A DNA stretch of 5,109 nucleotides from an uncultured bacterium (GTDB taxonomy: Bacteria; Planctomycetota; Phycisphaerae; Phycisphaerales; SM1A02), in NCBI GenBank assembly GCA_903861235.1, contig CAIOTP010000245.1:1-5109 (forward strand), read 5' to 3'. The notes under the pieces are model-generated. The model searched no databases. It had not been told where the DNA came from and was given only the letters and a program-made list of their open reading frames with translations. The stretch's first letter is position 1. Every line of letters begins with the position of its first letter. Of this stretch, positions 1 to 5,109 are shown one piece after another. A program made the translations under genes and the position numbers.

Positions 1-769
1 CCGGGTTGAAGCTGAAGTCGAAGGCCACGCCCGCGTAGGTGTTCTGCATGCTGTCGATGTGGGTGTGCACCACCTTCGCGGTGGTCACCAGCGGCACGGG
101 CTGCTCGCTGCCCAGCGGCACCTTCATCCAGAAGACGCGGTGACGCGAGAGCGGCCCGGCTTCACGCGGCTCCACACGCAGGCCCACGCCACCACCACCG
201 ATGTTCATGAGCACGGCCGTGATGGGCGGGCCCACCGTCGGCATGAGGTTCTCGTCCACCGCCGGAGGCTGCTCGCCCTTCTGGAAGGCCTGGAAGGCGA
301 GCTCGTTGGCACGCTCCGCGGGGATCACGCTCTTGGGATCGAGCAGCGGCCACAGGGTGACCGTGGGCAGCTTGAGGCCCTGCAGGTCGAAACGGTCGAA
401 TCGACGCTGGCACCGCTCGATGTCCGAGGGCACCTTCAGCCGCACCAGCTCCATGGCGCGGGGACCCGAGGAGCGAAGACTGCCGAGCACCTCGGTGTGG
501 AAGGTGAAGCGGTTCTGACCGATCACGAACGCGGCCACCAGCGCCACGCCGGACTGCAGGTCGATGCCACGCCCCAGCGCCTGCGGCCGCTCGATCTCCA
601 GAAAGTCGTCGGCAACCTGAGTGAGCCGCGTCCGCCAGACCAGGTCGGCCTGGCCGTCGCCTTGGGTGCCGGGCTTGCGGGCCACGGCCAGCTCCAGGCC
701 GCCACCCTTCTCCATGACCTGCTGGAGGCTTCTTCGCCACTCCGTGTTGCGGCTTCGGCTTGCGGGCAT
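1..769 (-). CDS. PilZ-domain protein with YcgR-like N-terminal domain, 3' end cut by window
   Basis: I translated this frame by hand; 256 codons are visible and it leaves the window at base 1. Residues about 12-115 form a beta-rich YcgR/PilZN-like domain (GGGLELAV, LEIERPQALG, RFTFHTEVLG). The PilZ domain starts near residue 118 with the RxxxR motif as QRRFDR (R122, R126). The second motif, usually (D/N)xSxxG, reads NIGGGG (189-194), so the key serine is glycine. It is followed by GVGLRVEP and GVAFDF, typical PilZ strands. The two motifs are about 62 residues apart, more than in most PilZ domains, with an insert at about 142-185. PilZ domains generally bind cyclic di-GMP and alter motility, adhesion or export; whether this one binds is uncertain. 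No signal peptide is visible, so it is probably cytoplasmic. The ATG at 769 lies 29 bases after the lipoprotein stop and has no convincing Shine-Dalgarno site, so translation probably depends on the operon. The PilZ fold is fairly certain; ligand and role are not. Confidence 0.82.
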   Translation of the reverse strand, partial: MPASRSRNTEWRRSLQQVMEKGGGLELAVARKPGTQGDGQADLVWRTRLTQVADDFLEIERPQALGRGIDLQSGVALVAAFVIGQNRFTFHTEVLGSLRSSGPRAMELVRLKVPSDIERCQRRFDRFDLQGLKLPTVTLWPLLDPKSVIPAERANELAFQAFQKGEQPPAVDENLMPTVGPPITAVLMNIGGGGVGLRVEPREAGPLSRHRVFWMKVPLGSEQPVPLVTTAKVVHTHIDSMQNTYAGVAFDFSFNP

Positions 770-798
770 GGGGTCAGTGTATGCCCTGACGGCGGTGC

Positions 799-1293
799 TC
801 AGGGCGAGGCCGGCTTCCGCTGAATGGACGGGTCCCATCGTGCGGCCTCGTCGAAGAGGCTGCCGGATCCCTCGGATGCCGTGCCCTGCGAGGAGCCGCC
901 TCGCTGCATCTCGACCAGCAGCCGCCGGGACGACGGATCCACCGGCAGCTCCGCGCGAGTGACCGCGGCCCCGTAACCGGACCGGGAAGCGGTCAGCTCC
1001 CATCGCTCGTCCATCCAGCCGGCACCGAAGGTCTTCGTCTCCAGCGTGAAGGATCCGTCCGCGGCGGTGGTGGTCTCGGCGACCACCTCGCGACGCATGC
1101 GGTCCGGATCCCTGACCAGCTGCACGCGCACCCCGGACACGCCCTGCTGCTGCAGCCGCGGATCGCCGGCGTCGACCCAGGTCAGCGTGCCGAATCCTCC
1201 AGGAACGGCGCGGCCCTCGATGCGGTAGCCGCAGGCGGGAAGGAGGATCGGCGCCATGAGGAGCAGCCGAAGGCCGTGTCGCCTCCTGTTCAT
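799..1293 (-). CDS. Small lipoprotein with carboxypeptidase-regulatory-like (Ig-like) domain
   Basis: This 164-residue protein begins with a lipoprotein signal: basic MNRRRHGLR, a hydrophobic stretch at 10-18, and lipobox LPAC with the lipidated cysteine at C21. Residue +2 is glycine, not aspartate, so outer-membrane sorting is the expectation if the organism follows the usual rule. Residues about 25-130 look like a CarboxypepD_reg-type beta sandwich: a first strand, DAGDPRL, GVSGVRVQLVRDP, TTTAADGSFTLE, then a strand ending in SRSGYGAAV. Such domains usually serve as structural or adhesive modules and carry no catalytic residues. The tail (about 133-164) is Ser/Gly-rich and probably disordered. 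A longer upstream start is open to 1644, but that part is a shadow of the preceding gene. The ATG at 1293 is preferred because it creates the signal peptide and an ATGA overlap with the upstream stop, which implies translational coupling. Function is unknown. Confidence 0.85.
   Translation of the reverse strand: MNRRRHGLRLLLMAPILLPACGYRIEGRAVPGGFGTLTWVDAGDPRLQQQGVSGVRVQLVRDPDRMRREVVAETTTAADGSFTLETKTFGAGWMDERWELTASRSGYGAAVTRAELPVDPSSRRLLVEMQRGGSSQGTASEGSGSLFDEAARWDPSIQRKPASP
1290..1293 (-). promoter_or_regulatory. ATGA stop-start overlap (translational coupling)
   Basis: The TGA of the DUF4026/DUF2314-type gene (1290-1292) overlaps the ATG of the lipoprotein gene (1291-1293). This layout usually means a terminating ribosome re-initiates on the next gene. 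It decides the lipoprotein start and shows that the two genes share one transcript. If the upstream frameshift is real, ribosomes that stop at 2138 would not reach this site, so lipoprotein translation would probably fall. Confidence 0.75.
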
Positions 1294-2219
1294 GCCTCCA
1301 ACCCCCGCACCCGGTCGACCGCCGGCAGCAGGTCCTGCCATCGCTCCGGGCCCACGATCTCGCCGTCGGGCAGTTCCACCCGCCAGTCGGTGATGGAGAC
1401 GGGATCGAGCGGGAGTTCGCTTCCTTCGACCAGGTCGTCGCGGCTGCGCGGCTTCTCGAGCAAGGCGGCCAGCACCTTGCCCCCCTCGAACCGTCGCACG
1501 CGGAACCACGCCTGTTCCACGCGGTCCGGATCGCGACCGCCTTCGAGCGGAGCCTGCACGCTGAACCCGCTCTCGCGCAGGGCCTTGGCGGCGTCGGTCT
1601 CGGCGCGGCGGAGGCTGGCGAACGCCGTGGCGAAGGTCTCCCACCTGCGCTGCGCGCGGCGCTGGCTGGCACGCGTGGCATGATCGGTGGCGTAGAGCGC
1701 CGCACTGCCGCTCTCGATGGCGTTCACCGCGTCGCGCGGCCAGGTCCAGACCTTCCGGAACGCCCCCACCGGCTCGGGATGGCAGATGACCGCACGGACC
1801 CCGAGCAGCGGGCTGTGTTCGCCGTCGCCGCTAGCGGCCGCGGCGCGGAAGGCCTGCGAGCCCGGCGTGCCCTCGTCCATGGTGGCCGCGACCTCGCGCC
1901 AGGGCTGCAGCGTGATCTCCAGACCCGGCCCCGCCTCGAACACCTCGCCCGGCGGCGGCATCTCGCCCTCGAGCAGCAGCCCGGCCATGGCGTCGAGCAG
2001 GATGAGACCGGCACGCACGTGCGTGGCGGGGAGTTCGAGCAGTTCAAGTTCGGGTCGACCGCAGCGCCAGAGACCAGTGGTGAAGAGCATGGTCGGTCGC
2101 TCGCCCTCGCCACCCGTGTCCGCGAGACCGGCGCCGCTCACGCGCCAGAGCCACCGCTCATGGGGAAGCGCCTCCGGTGCCAGGAAGCCGCTCTCCAGCA
2201 CGTTGCGCGGCAGGTAGTC
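1290..2219 (-). CDS. DUF4026/DUF2314-type protein, 3' part after frameshift
   Basis: This is the continuation of the gene starting at 2662, in the -1 frame; coherent protein begins at DYLPRNVLES (about 2219) and runs 309 residues to a TGA at 1290-1292. The same frame stays open upstream to 2348, but that part is Arg/Gly/Ala-rich shadow sequence. The segment TTGLWRCGRPELELLEL resembles the conserved 'HTHGLxRCGxxELE' stretch I recall from DUF4026 proteins. A Lys/Arg-rich helix (RASQRRAQRRWETFATAF) follows. The last ~65 residues look like a DUF2314 domain (the family of E. coli YegJ): AWFRVRRFEGGKVLAALLE, then SITDWRVELPDGEIVG. These families have no established biochemical function, and the assignments come from remembered motifs. 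No signal peptide or membrane segment is seen, so a cytoplasmic location is inferred. Unless slippage occurs or the shift is a sequencing error, this part has no proper start of its own. Confidence 0.72.
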   Translation of the reverse strand, partial: DYLPRNVLESGFLAPEALPHERWLWRVSGAGLADTGGEGERPTMLFTTGLWRCGRPELELLELPATHVRAGLILLDAMAGLLLEGEMPPPGEVFEAGPGLEITLQPWREVAATMDEGTPGSQAFRAAAASGDGEHSPLLGVRAVICHPEPVGAFRKVWTWPRDAVNAIESGSAALYATDHATRASQRRAQRRWETFATAFASLRRAETDAAKALRESGFSVQAPLEGGRDPDRVEQAWFRVRRFEGGKVLAALLEKPRSRDDLVEGSELPLDPVSITDWRVELPDGEIVGPERWQDLLPAVDRVRGLEA

Positions 2220-2662
2220 CCCGTGACCGCGTCCAGCAGGCCAGGCGCGTCGCCGATGGCGCCGGCCAGCATGGCGATGAGTCGGAAGTAGGCCTCGTGC
2301 GGCTCCTCGAAGGGCAGCACCGCCTGGAGCCGGACCACCCAGCGGCACTTCTTGACCGCCTCCTCGATGTCCTCACCATCCAGCGGCTGGGCGGGCTCGG
2401 CCCACGCCATGGCGGGTGCCGGCAGGCCGTCCATGCCGAAGGTGAAGGCCCAGAGCGTGCCCTCCTCCGGCTCCTCGGGGCTTTCGCCCTCGAGCTCCTG
2501 ACCGAGCCAGGCGGCGAAGGCGCTGCCGATCTCCTCGCGGGTCGGTGCCTCGGCGTGCGGCCAGAAGACCACCCAGCCCGAGGCGTGGGCTTCGGGGAGC
2601 TCCCAGGGATCGTCGGTGGAGCGTTCTTCGGCGGGCTCGGGTTCGCGGGGGTCGTCGCTCAT
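2138..2662 (-). CDS. DUF4026-type protein, 5' part, frameshifted
   Basis: This is the N-terminal portion of the operon's first gene. From MSDDPREPEP the protein has an acidic, probably disordered leader (1-25), then GWVVFWPHAEAPTREEIGSA and an alpha/beta region ending at about residue 148 (LLDAVTG). Past base 2219 the frame turns into Cys/Trp/Arg-rich nonsense and stops at 2138, while the -1 frame resumes sensible protein at once. Adding one G to the four-G run restores a single ORF of about 457 residues, with the join reading LLDAVTGDYLPRNVLES. An alternative ATG at 2692 would add ten residues. I prefer 2662 because the ATG at 2692 overlaps a candidate -10 box and lacks a Shine-Dalgarno site; 2662 also lacks a strong one. 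The gene may be a true pseudogene or may be intact with a homopolymer sequencing error. The abrupt switch of protein-like character between frames strongly supports one interrupted gene over two separate genes. Confidence 0.72.
   Translation of the reverse strand: MSDDPREPEPAEERSTDDPWELPEAHASGWVVFWPHAEAPTREEIGSAFAAWLGQELEGESPEEPEEGTLWAFTFGMDGLPAPAMAWAEPAQPLDGEDIEEAVKKCRWVVRLQAVLPFEEPHEAYFRLIAMLAGAIGDAPGLLDAVTGTTCRATCWRAASWHRRRFPMSGGSGA
2219..2222 (-). other. Frameshift site (four-G run on coding strand)
   Basis: On the coding strand the codons are GTC ACG GGG ACT in the upstream frame, while the downstream frame reads GAC TAC CTG starting at 2219. One extra G would join the two frames. The site is a homopolymer, where both sequencing errors and real indels are common. 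It does not form a classical X XXY YYZ slippery heptamer, because the P-site tRNA on ACG could not re-pair with CAC. Confidence 0.75.
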
Positions 2663-2690
2663 GGGCGCGATGACCTGCACCGCGGGAAGC

Positions 2691-2696
2691 ATCTTA
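2691..2696 (-). promoter_or_regulatory. Candidate -10 box for the minus-strand operon
   Basis: The minus strand reads TAAGAT, fitting the TANNNT core of a sigma-70-type -10 element. It would start transcription near 2684 and give a leader of about 22 bases before the ATG at 2662. No clear -35 hexamer is seen 16-18 bases upstream. The box overlaps the alternative ATG at 2692, which argues against that start. This is a motif match only. Confidence 0.35.
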
Positions 2697-2752
2697 TGGG
2701 GCGGATGGCCTGAAGCGATCTCTCCGATCCACAGGCATTCACCAGACCTTAC

Positions 2753-2780
2753 TTGCCCCGGGGCGGCGACGGGCTACTGT
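2753..2780 (+). promoter_or_regulatory. Candidate promoter for a leaderless small gene
   Basis: TTGCCC (2753-2758) and TACTGT (2775-2780) lie 16 bases apart. The TANNNT-type -10 ends six bases before an ATG at 2787, so the expected transcription start falls on or next to the A of that ATG. This spacing is the hallmark of leaderless genes, and no Shine-Dalgarno site is present. The match to the -35 consensus is partial. Confidence 0.45.
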
Positions 2781-2786
2781 CGGAAC

Positions 2787-2918
2787 ATGAGTCGGCCCGC
2801 GAGGAAGAGCGACCTGCCAGCCCGAGTGCGTCGAGCCCTTGAAGCGGTGGCCGATCTGCTGAAGGGGCCCAAGCCCGTGCCCGTCAGGGTGAGGTCCGCC
2901 AGGCCTGCACGCCGCTGA
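2787..2918 (+). CDS. Small basic protein (43 aa), hypothetical, probably leaderless
   Basis: This short ORF encodes 43 residues from MSRPARKSDL to a TGA at 2916-2918. It has 10 Arg and 3 Lys against 3 acidic residues. Residues about 10-26 could form an amphipathic helix (LPARVRRALEAVADLLK), followed by a Pro/Val/Arg-rich tail. It could bind nucleic acid or the ribosome, but I recognise no family. Support for a real gene comes from its position: a promoter-like -10 sits six bases before the ATG and a strong hairpin follows 26 bases after the stop. Against it, third-position GC is only about 77% by my count and it uses four AGG arginine codons, unlike the neighbouring genes. The transcript could instead be a small RNA of about 200 bases. 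It lies between the divergent operon and the convergent 621-residue gene. Confidence 0.45.
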   Translation: MSRPARKSDLPARVRRALEAVADLLKGPKPVPVRVRSARPARR

Positions 2919-2943
2919 GGCGGCAGACGAGCCTGGCGAGAAG

Positions 2944-2982
2944 GAACAGGCCCCGCCGATGGACGGGGCCTGGTTCGTCTTT
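2944..2982. terminator. Strong hairpin, probably a bidirectional terminator
   Basis: Arms CAGGCCCCG (2947-2955) and CGGGGCCTG (2964-2972) pair perfectly around an 8-base loop. The stem extends outward through GAAC/GTTC with one bulged base, reaching 2944 and 2976. On the plus strand it is followed by a T-rich run (to 2982) and on the minus strand by TTCCTTCTC. It lies between convergent gene ends at 2918 (+) and 3006 (-), where a shared terminator is expected. The T tracts are short, so efficiency is uncertain. Confidence 0.75.
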
Positions 2983-3005
2983 CGCGTGTCGCCGACCCAC
3001 GTCGT

Positions 3006-4871
3006 TCAGGTGGGGTCGTCGGTGGCGGGACCAGCCGGCTTCTCGTCCTCGTCGCCACCCATCTCCTTCCGGGCCTTCTCCACGTCCTCCACCAGCTGAC
3101 GCCAGTCGACCAGGTTGATCTCCAAGGTGAGACGGGCCGTGCCACCCTGCACACCCTGCCACAGACGGAGCAGCACCGGCTTGCCCTTGGCCATGGCCTT
3201 GGCGGCCTCCTGGCGCTTGGCCGAATCACCCTCGACCTCGGTCTTGTCCAGGGCGGCCGCGGTCTCGGTGGTGGCCTGAGCGAAGACGGGCCGCAGGTCC
3301 ACCACGCCGAACCAGTCGGCGGTGCCCCAGGCCTTGGCCGCCAGACCGGCGCGGATGTCGGCCGCATCGGCACGCATGAGCGTGGTCGGATCGACCGGCG
3401 TCTCGCCGCGGCTCTGGGTGGCCAGCACCTCGTTGCCCTTGAATCGCATGGCCAGCGTGGTGGGAACCGTGGCCGCCTTCACCGCCTCGGCGTCTTCCAT
3501 GCCCGGCGCGAAGAAGTTCATGATGTCCTGCACGCGGACCGCGTCCGGGACGATGACGGCGGAGAGCGTGTCACCCGTCTCGGTGACCTTCACCTGCGCC
3601 AGGCCGGAACGGGCCGCCTCCTCGAAGGTCGAACGCATGGCCTTCCGGAACGCGGCGGCGTCCTTCACCTTCAGTGCCACCACACCCACGGGCGCTGCGC
3701 CCAGGTTGGTGAGGCCACCCACGGCGCCGTCCTCGATCTGGTCCAGGGCCTGCCGCGCGTGCACGATGGCCTGCTCGTAGGCCTTCGCCTGCTCGGGCGT
3801 GGCGCCCAGCGTGGCGACCGCGTCGTCGATCTTCACGCGGTCGCCGTAGAGCACGCCGATGGCGCTGGTGGACAAGCCGAAGTAGGCGCTCATGCCGGCG
3901 GGGAGTGCCGCGGACAGACCCTGCACGGCGGCGGGCGAGAGACCCTTGGGGAAGGCCGCATCGCGCGACCAGTCCGCCCAGACCACGAACTCGTCACCCT
4001 GGATCGAGGCCGCGAAGGTGGCCCGCTTGAGCTGCAGGAGCGCGTCGATCACGTCGTCCACCTGCTTGCCCACCGCGTCGGCCAGCTGCCGCTTCATGGC
4101 GCGCTGCCGCTTCTCGGCTTCGGTCAGCTTGTCCTCGGGGCCGCCTTCGTCCATGCCGCCCATGACGCCCATGGAGGCGAGGCCGCCGAGCATGCGGAGC
4201 TGATCTCCCTGCTCGGCCATGATGCGGGAGAGGTCGACCCGGCCGCTGACCTCGCTGCGGGGCAGGCTGCGGAGCAGGGCACTGGGGCTGGGCTTGTCGG
4301 CCACGCGGAAGGGCTCCATGTCGCTGGAGATCACGACCAGGTCGCCCTTGAGCACGCTCACGGAACTGCGGCGGGCCCGTGCGCGGATGGGCATGACGGC
4401 CTTGGCCTTGGGATCCGCGGCGTTGGCCGCGTCAGCCTTGGCCTTGGCCATGGCCGCCTCGGCACCTGGAATGCGCACCGCGTGGCGGAACACGAACTCG
4501 GCCATGCCCATGGGCGGCTCGTCGCCCTCGGCCGCGGGCATGTCGATCCACCACATCATGGGCTGGTTCATGGGGATGTCCATGTCGGTGCGCACGGACT
4601 GCTTGAGCAGCTGCTTCACCGAGGCGGACATGGGCATGGACTGGGCGACAGGGCCCATGGCCTCGCGAAGACGCTCCTCCACCTTGTCCACGGCACTGCC
4701 GTCGGGCATGTAGATCACGGCGATGGTGTCCGCACTGGTGAGAGCGGCGAGATCCGCGGGCACCTCCACGGAGGGACCGGCGTCCGCCACCACGGCGATG
4801 GGCGCGGCCGGCTTGGCGGCGGGCGCTCCCTGGAAGGCGAGGATGGACGCGACGAGGATGGACCCGATCAT
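3006..4871 (-). CDS. Exported methionine-rich hypothetical protein, 621 aa
   Basis: The protein begins with a signal-like hydrophobic stretch (SILVASILAF, 4-13), then GAPAA, a plausible signal peptidase I site near residues 17-19. The n-region has no basic residue, which is unusual. After a Pro/Ala linker, the mature part starts VPADLAALTSADTIAVIYMPDG (about 37-58), reminiscent of planctomycete exported proteins related to DUF3352, though I cannot confirm a family. Residues 72-123 are methionine-rich (about 10 Met), with another Met/Gly patch at 227-240. An Ala/Lys helix lies at 138-158 and a charged helical segment at 246-283. Repeated strand-helix units follow (VGVVALKVKDAAAFRKAMRS, 395-414; EVSGRVDLSRIM, 207-218; WFGVVDLRPVF, 520-530). 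The C-terminus is acidic and disordered (601-621). I see no cysteine and only two histidines. It is probably periplasmic or surface-located; function is unknown. It appears monocistronic, with its own Shine-Dalgarno site upstream and a terminator downstream. Confidence 0.88.
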   Translation of the reverse strand: MIGSILVASILAFQGAPAAKPAAPIAVVADAGPSVEVPADLAALTSADTIAVIYMPDGSAVDKVEERLREAMGPVAQSMPMSASVKQLLKQSVRTDMDIPMNQPMMWWIDMPAAEGDEPPMGMAEFVFRHAVRIPGAEAAMAKAKADAANAADPKAKAVMPIRARARRSSVSVLKGDLVVISSDMEPFRVADKPSPSALLRSLPRSEVSGRVDLSRIMAEQGDQLRMLGGLASMGVMGGMDEGGPEDKLTEAEKRQRAMKRQLADAVGKQVDDVIDALLQLKRATFAASIQGDEFVVWADWSRDAAFPKGLSPAAVQGLSAALPAGMSAYFGLSTSAIGVLYGDRVKIDDAVATLGATPEQAKAYEQAIVHARQALDQIEDGAVGGLTNLGAAPVGVVALKVKDAAAFRKAMRSTFEEAARSGLAQVKVTETGDTLSAVIVPDAVRVQDIMNFFAPGMEDAEAVKAATVPTTLAMRFKGNEVLATQSRGETPVDPTTLMRADAADIRAGLAAKAWGTADWFGVVDLRPVFAQATTETAAALDKTEVEGDSAKRQEAAKAMAKGKPVLLRLWQGVQGGTARLTLEINLVDWRQLVEDVEKARKEMGGDEDEKPAGPATDDPT

Positions 4872-4877
4872 GCGAGG

Positions 4878-4883
4878 CTCCTT
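4878..4883 (-). promoter_or_regulatory. Shine-Dalgarno site AAGGAG
   Basis: AAGGAG on the minus strand ends six bases before the ATG at 4871, a near-consensus ribosome site. It fixes the start of the 621-residue gene and stands out because none of the other genes in the window has a comparable site. Confidence 0.8.
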
Positions 4884-4915
4884 GGAGGTGGCGCGGCCGT
4901 TGCCGCGGGACGGGA

Positions 4916-4921
4916 AGGATA
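4916..4921 (-). promoter_or_regulatory. Candidate -10 box for the 621-aa gene
   Basis: The minus strand reads TATCCT (TANNNT core), placing a start near 4909 and a leader of about 38 bases that includes the Shine-Dalgarno site. No good -35 hexamer is seen at the expected distance. Confidence 0.35.
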
Positions 4922-4969
4922 CTCGCCGGGCTTTCGGCAGGATCTTGGGTTCGGCCGCTCCGCTCCCGA

Positions 4970-5109
4970 CCTGATCCGCAAAGCGGACGCCTCGGCTCCG
5001 CTTCGCATGCGCCTCGGCTTGGCGCTCGTCGCTACCGCTCGGTCACCCGATCCTGCAGAACACGCCACTGGCTCGCTTCGCTCCTCACGACACCGCCTTG
5101 CGGATCAGG
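4970..5109. repeat. Gene-free element bounded by a 17-bp inverted repeat (MITE-like or intergenic repeat)
   Basis: CCTGATCCGCAAAGCGG (4970-4986) and the reverse complement of 5093-5109, CCTGATCCGCAAGGCGG, match at 16 of 17 bases. The left arm also folds by itself (TCCGC-AAA-GCGGA, 4975-4987). Inside are a direct 10-mer CGCCTCGGCT (4988-4997 and 5010-5019), an 8-bp palindrome CGCATGCG (5004-5011), and related GGCTCCGCTTCGC and GGCTCGCTTCGCTC stretches. No credible gene covers it: the open frame across 4868-5068 on the minus strand is low-complexity Arg/Ala/Pro/Ser. The right end meets the window edge, so the repeat may extend further. It could be a non-autonomous mobile repeat, a REP-type sequence or a long terminator stem of an upstream gene. 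Confidence 0.55.

Noticed and set aside
162..740. Minus-strand 192-codon frame overlapping the PilZ gene
   Set aside because: The product is low-complexity Arg/Gly/Ala. The neighbouring frame from 769 gives the recognisable PilZ protein.
59..823. Long plus-strand open frame (254 codons)
   Set aside because: It is antisense to the PilZ gene. Its product is His/Arg/Gln-rich with no domain, while the minus strand shows clear PilZ motifs. Open antisense frames are common at this GC content.
2216..2227. Programmed -1 ribosomal frameshift
   Set aside because: The geometry would need -1 slippage at ACG GGG, but there is no slippery heptamer and I saw no clear stimulatory stem-loop. An indel or sequencing error is simpler.
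1680..2291. Plus-strand 203-codon frame
   Set aside because: It is antisense to the DUF4026/DUF2314-type gene and has no recognisable motif or start signal.
2177..2713. Plus-strand 178-codon frame
   Set aside because: It is antisense to the 5' part of the frameshifted gene. The minus strand carries the coherent protein and the family-like motifs.
4219..4713. Plus-strand 164-codon frame
   Set aside because: It is antisense to the 621-residue gene, and its product is Ser/Met/Arg-rich shadow sequence.
4868..5068. Minus-strand 66-codon frame upstream of the 621-residue gene
   Set aside because: The composition is low-complexity Arg/Ala/Pro/Ser, it crosses the promoter and Shine-Dalgarno region of a real gene, and half of it lies in the inverted-repeat element.

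Overview
This is a high-GC window (roughly two thirds G+C by eye) from a bacterium, and almost all coding is on the minus strand. Several traits suggest a planctomycete, perhaps of the Phycisphaerae. There is a PilZ protein whose second motif reads NIGGGG, a small lipoprotein with a DAGDPRL-type regulatory fold, and a long cysteine-free exported protein. Shine-Dalgarno sites are mostly absent, and one short gene looks leaderless. The taxonomic call is inference; no rRNA or other marker gene is present.

Positions 1-2662 (minus strand) look like one operon read from right to left. The first gene encodes a cytoplasmic protein of DUF4026/DUF2314 type. It is interrupted by a one-base frameshift at a G run (2219-2222) and would be about 457 residues if intact. 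Its stop overlaps the start of a 164-residue lipoprotein gene (ATGA, 1290-1293). After 29 bases comes a PilZ-type protein with a YcgR-like N-terminal domain, cut by the window edge.

Positions 2663-3005 form a compact control region. A candidate -10 box for the operon lies at 2691-2696 (minus strand). A divergent promoter sits directly against the ATG of a 43-residue basic ORF (2787-2918, plus strand). A strong hairpin (2944-2982) follows and can terminate both this ORF and the convergent gene.

Positions 3006-4871 (minus strand) hold a 621-residue exported protein of unknown function, rich in methionine and free of cysteine, with a good Shine-Dalgarno site. Upstream, 4970-5109 is a gene-free element flanked by a 17-bp inverted repeat with one mismatch. 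It resembles a short intergenic or MITE-like repeat.

No tRNA, rRNA, CRISPR array, transposase or defence gene was found. The most notable items are the operon joining an uncharacterised DUF4026/DUF2314 protein to a lipoprotein and an atypical PilZ protein, the frameshift in its first gene, the putative leaderless micro-ORF, and the inverted-repeat element at the right edge.
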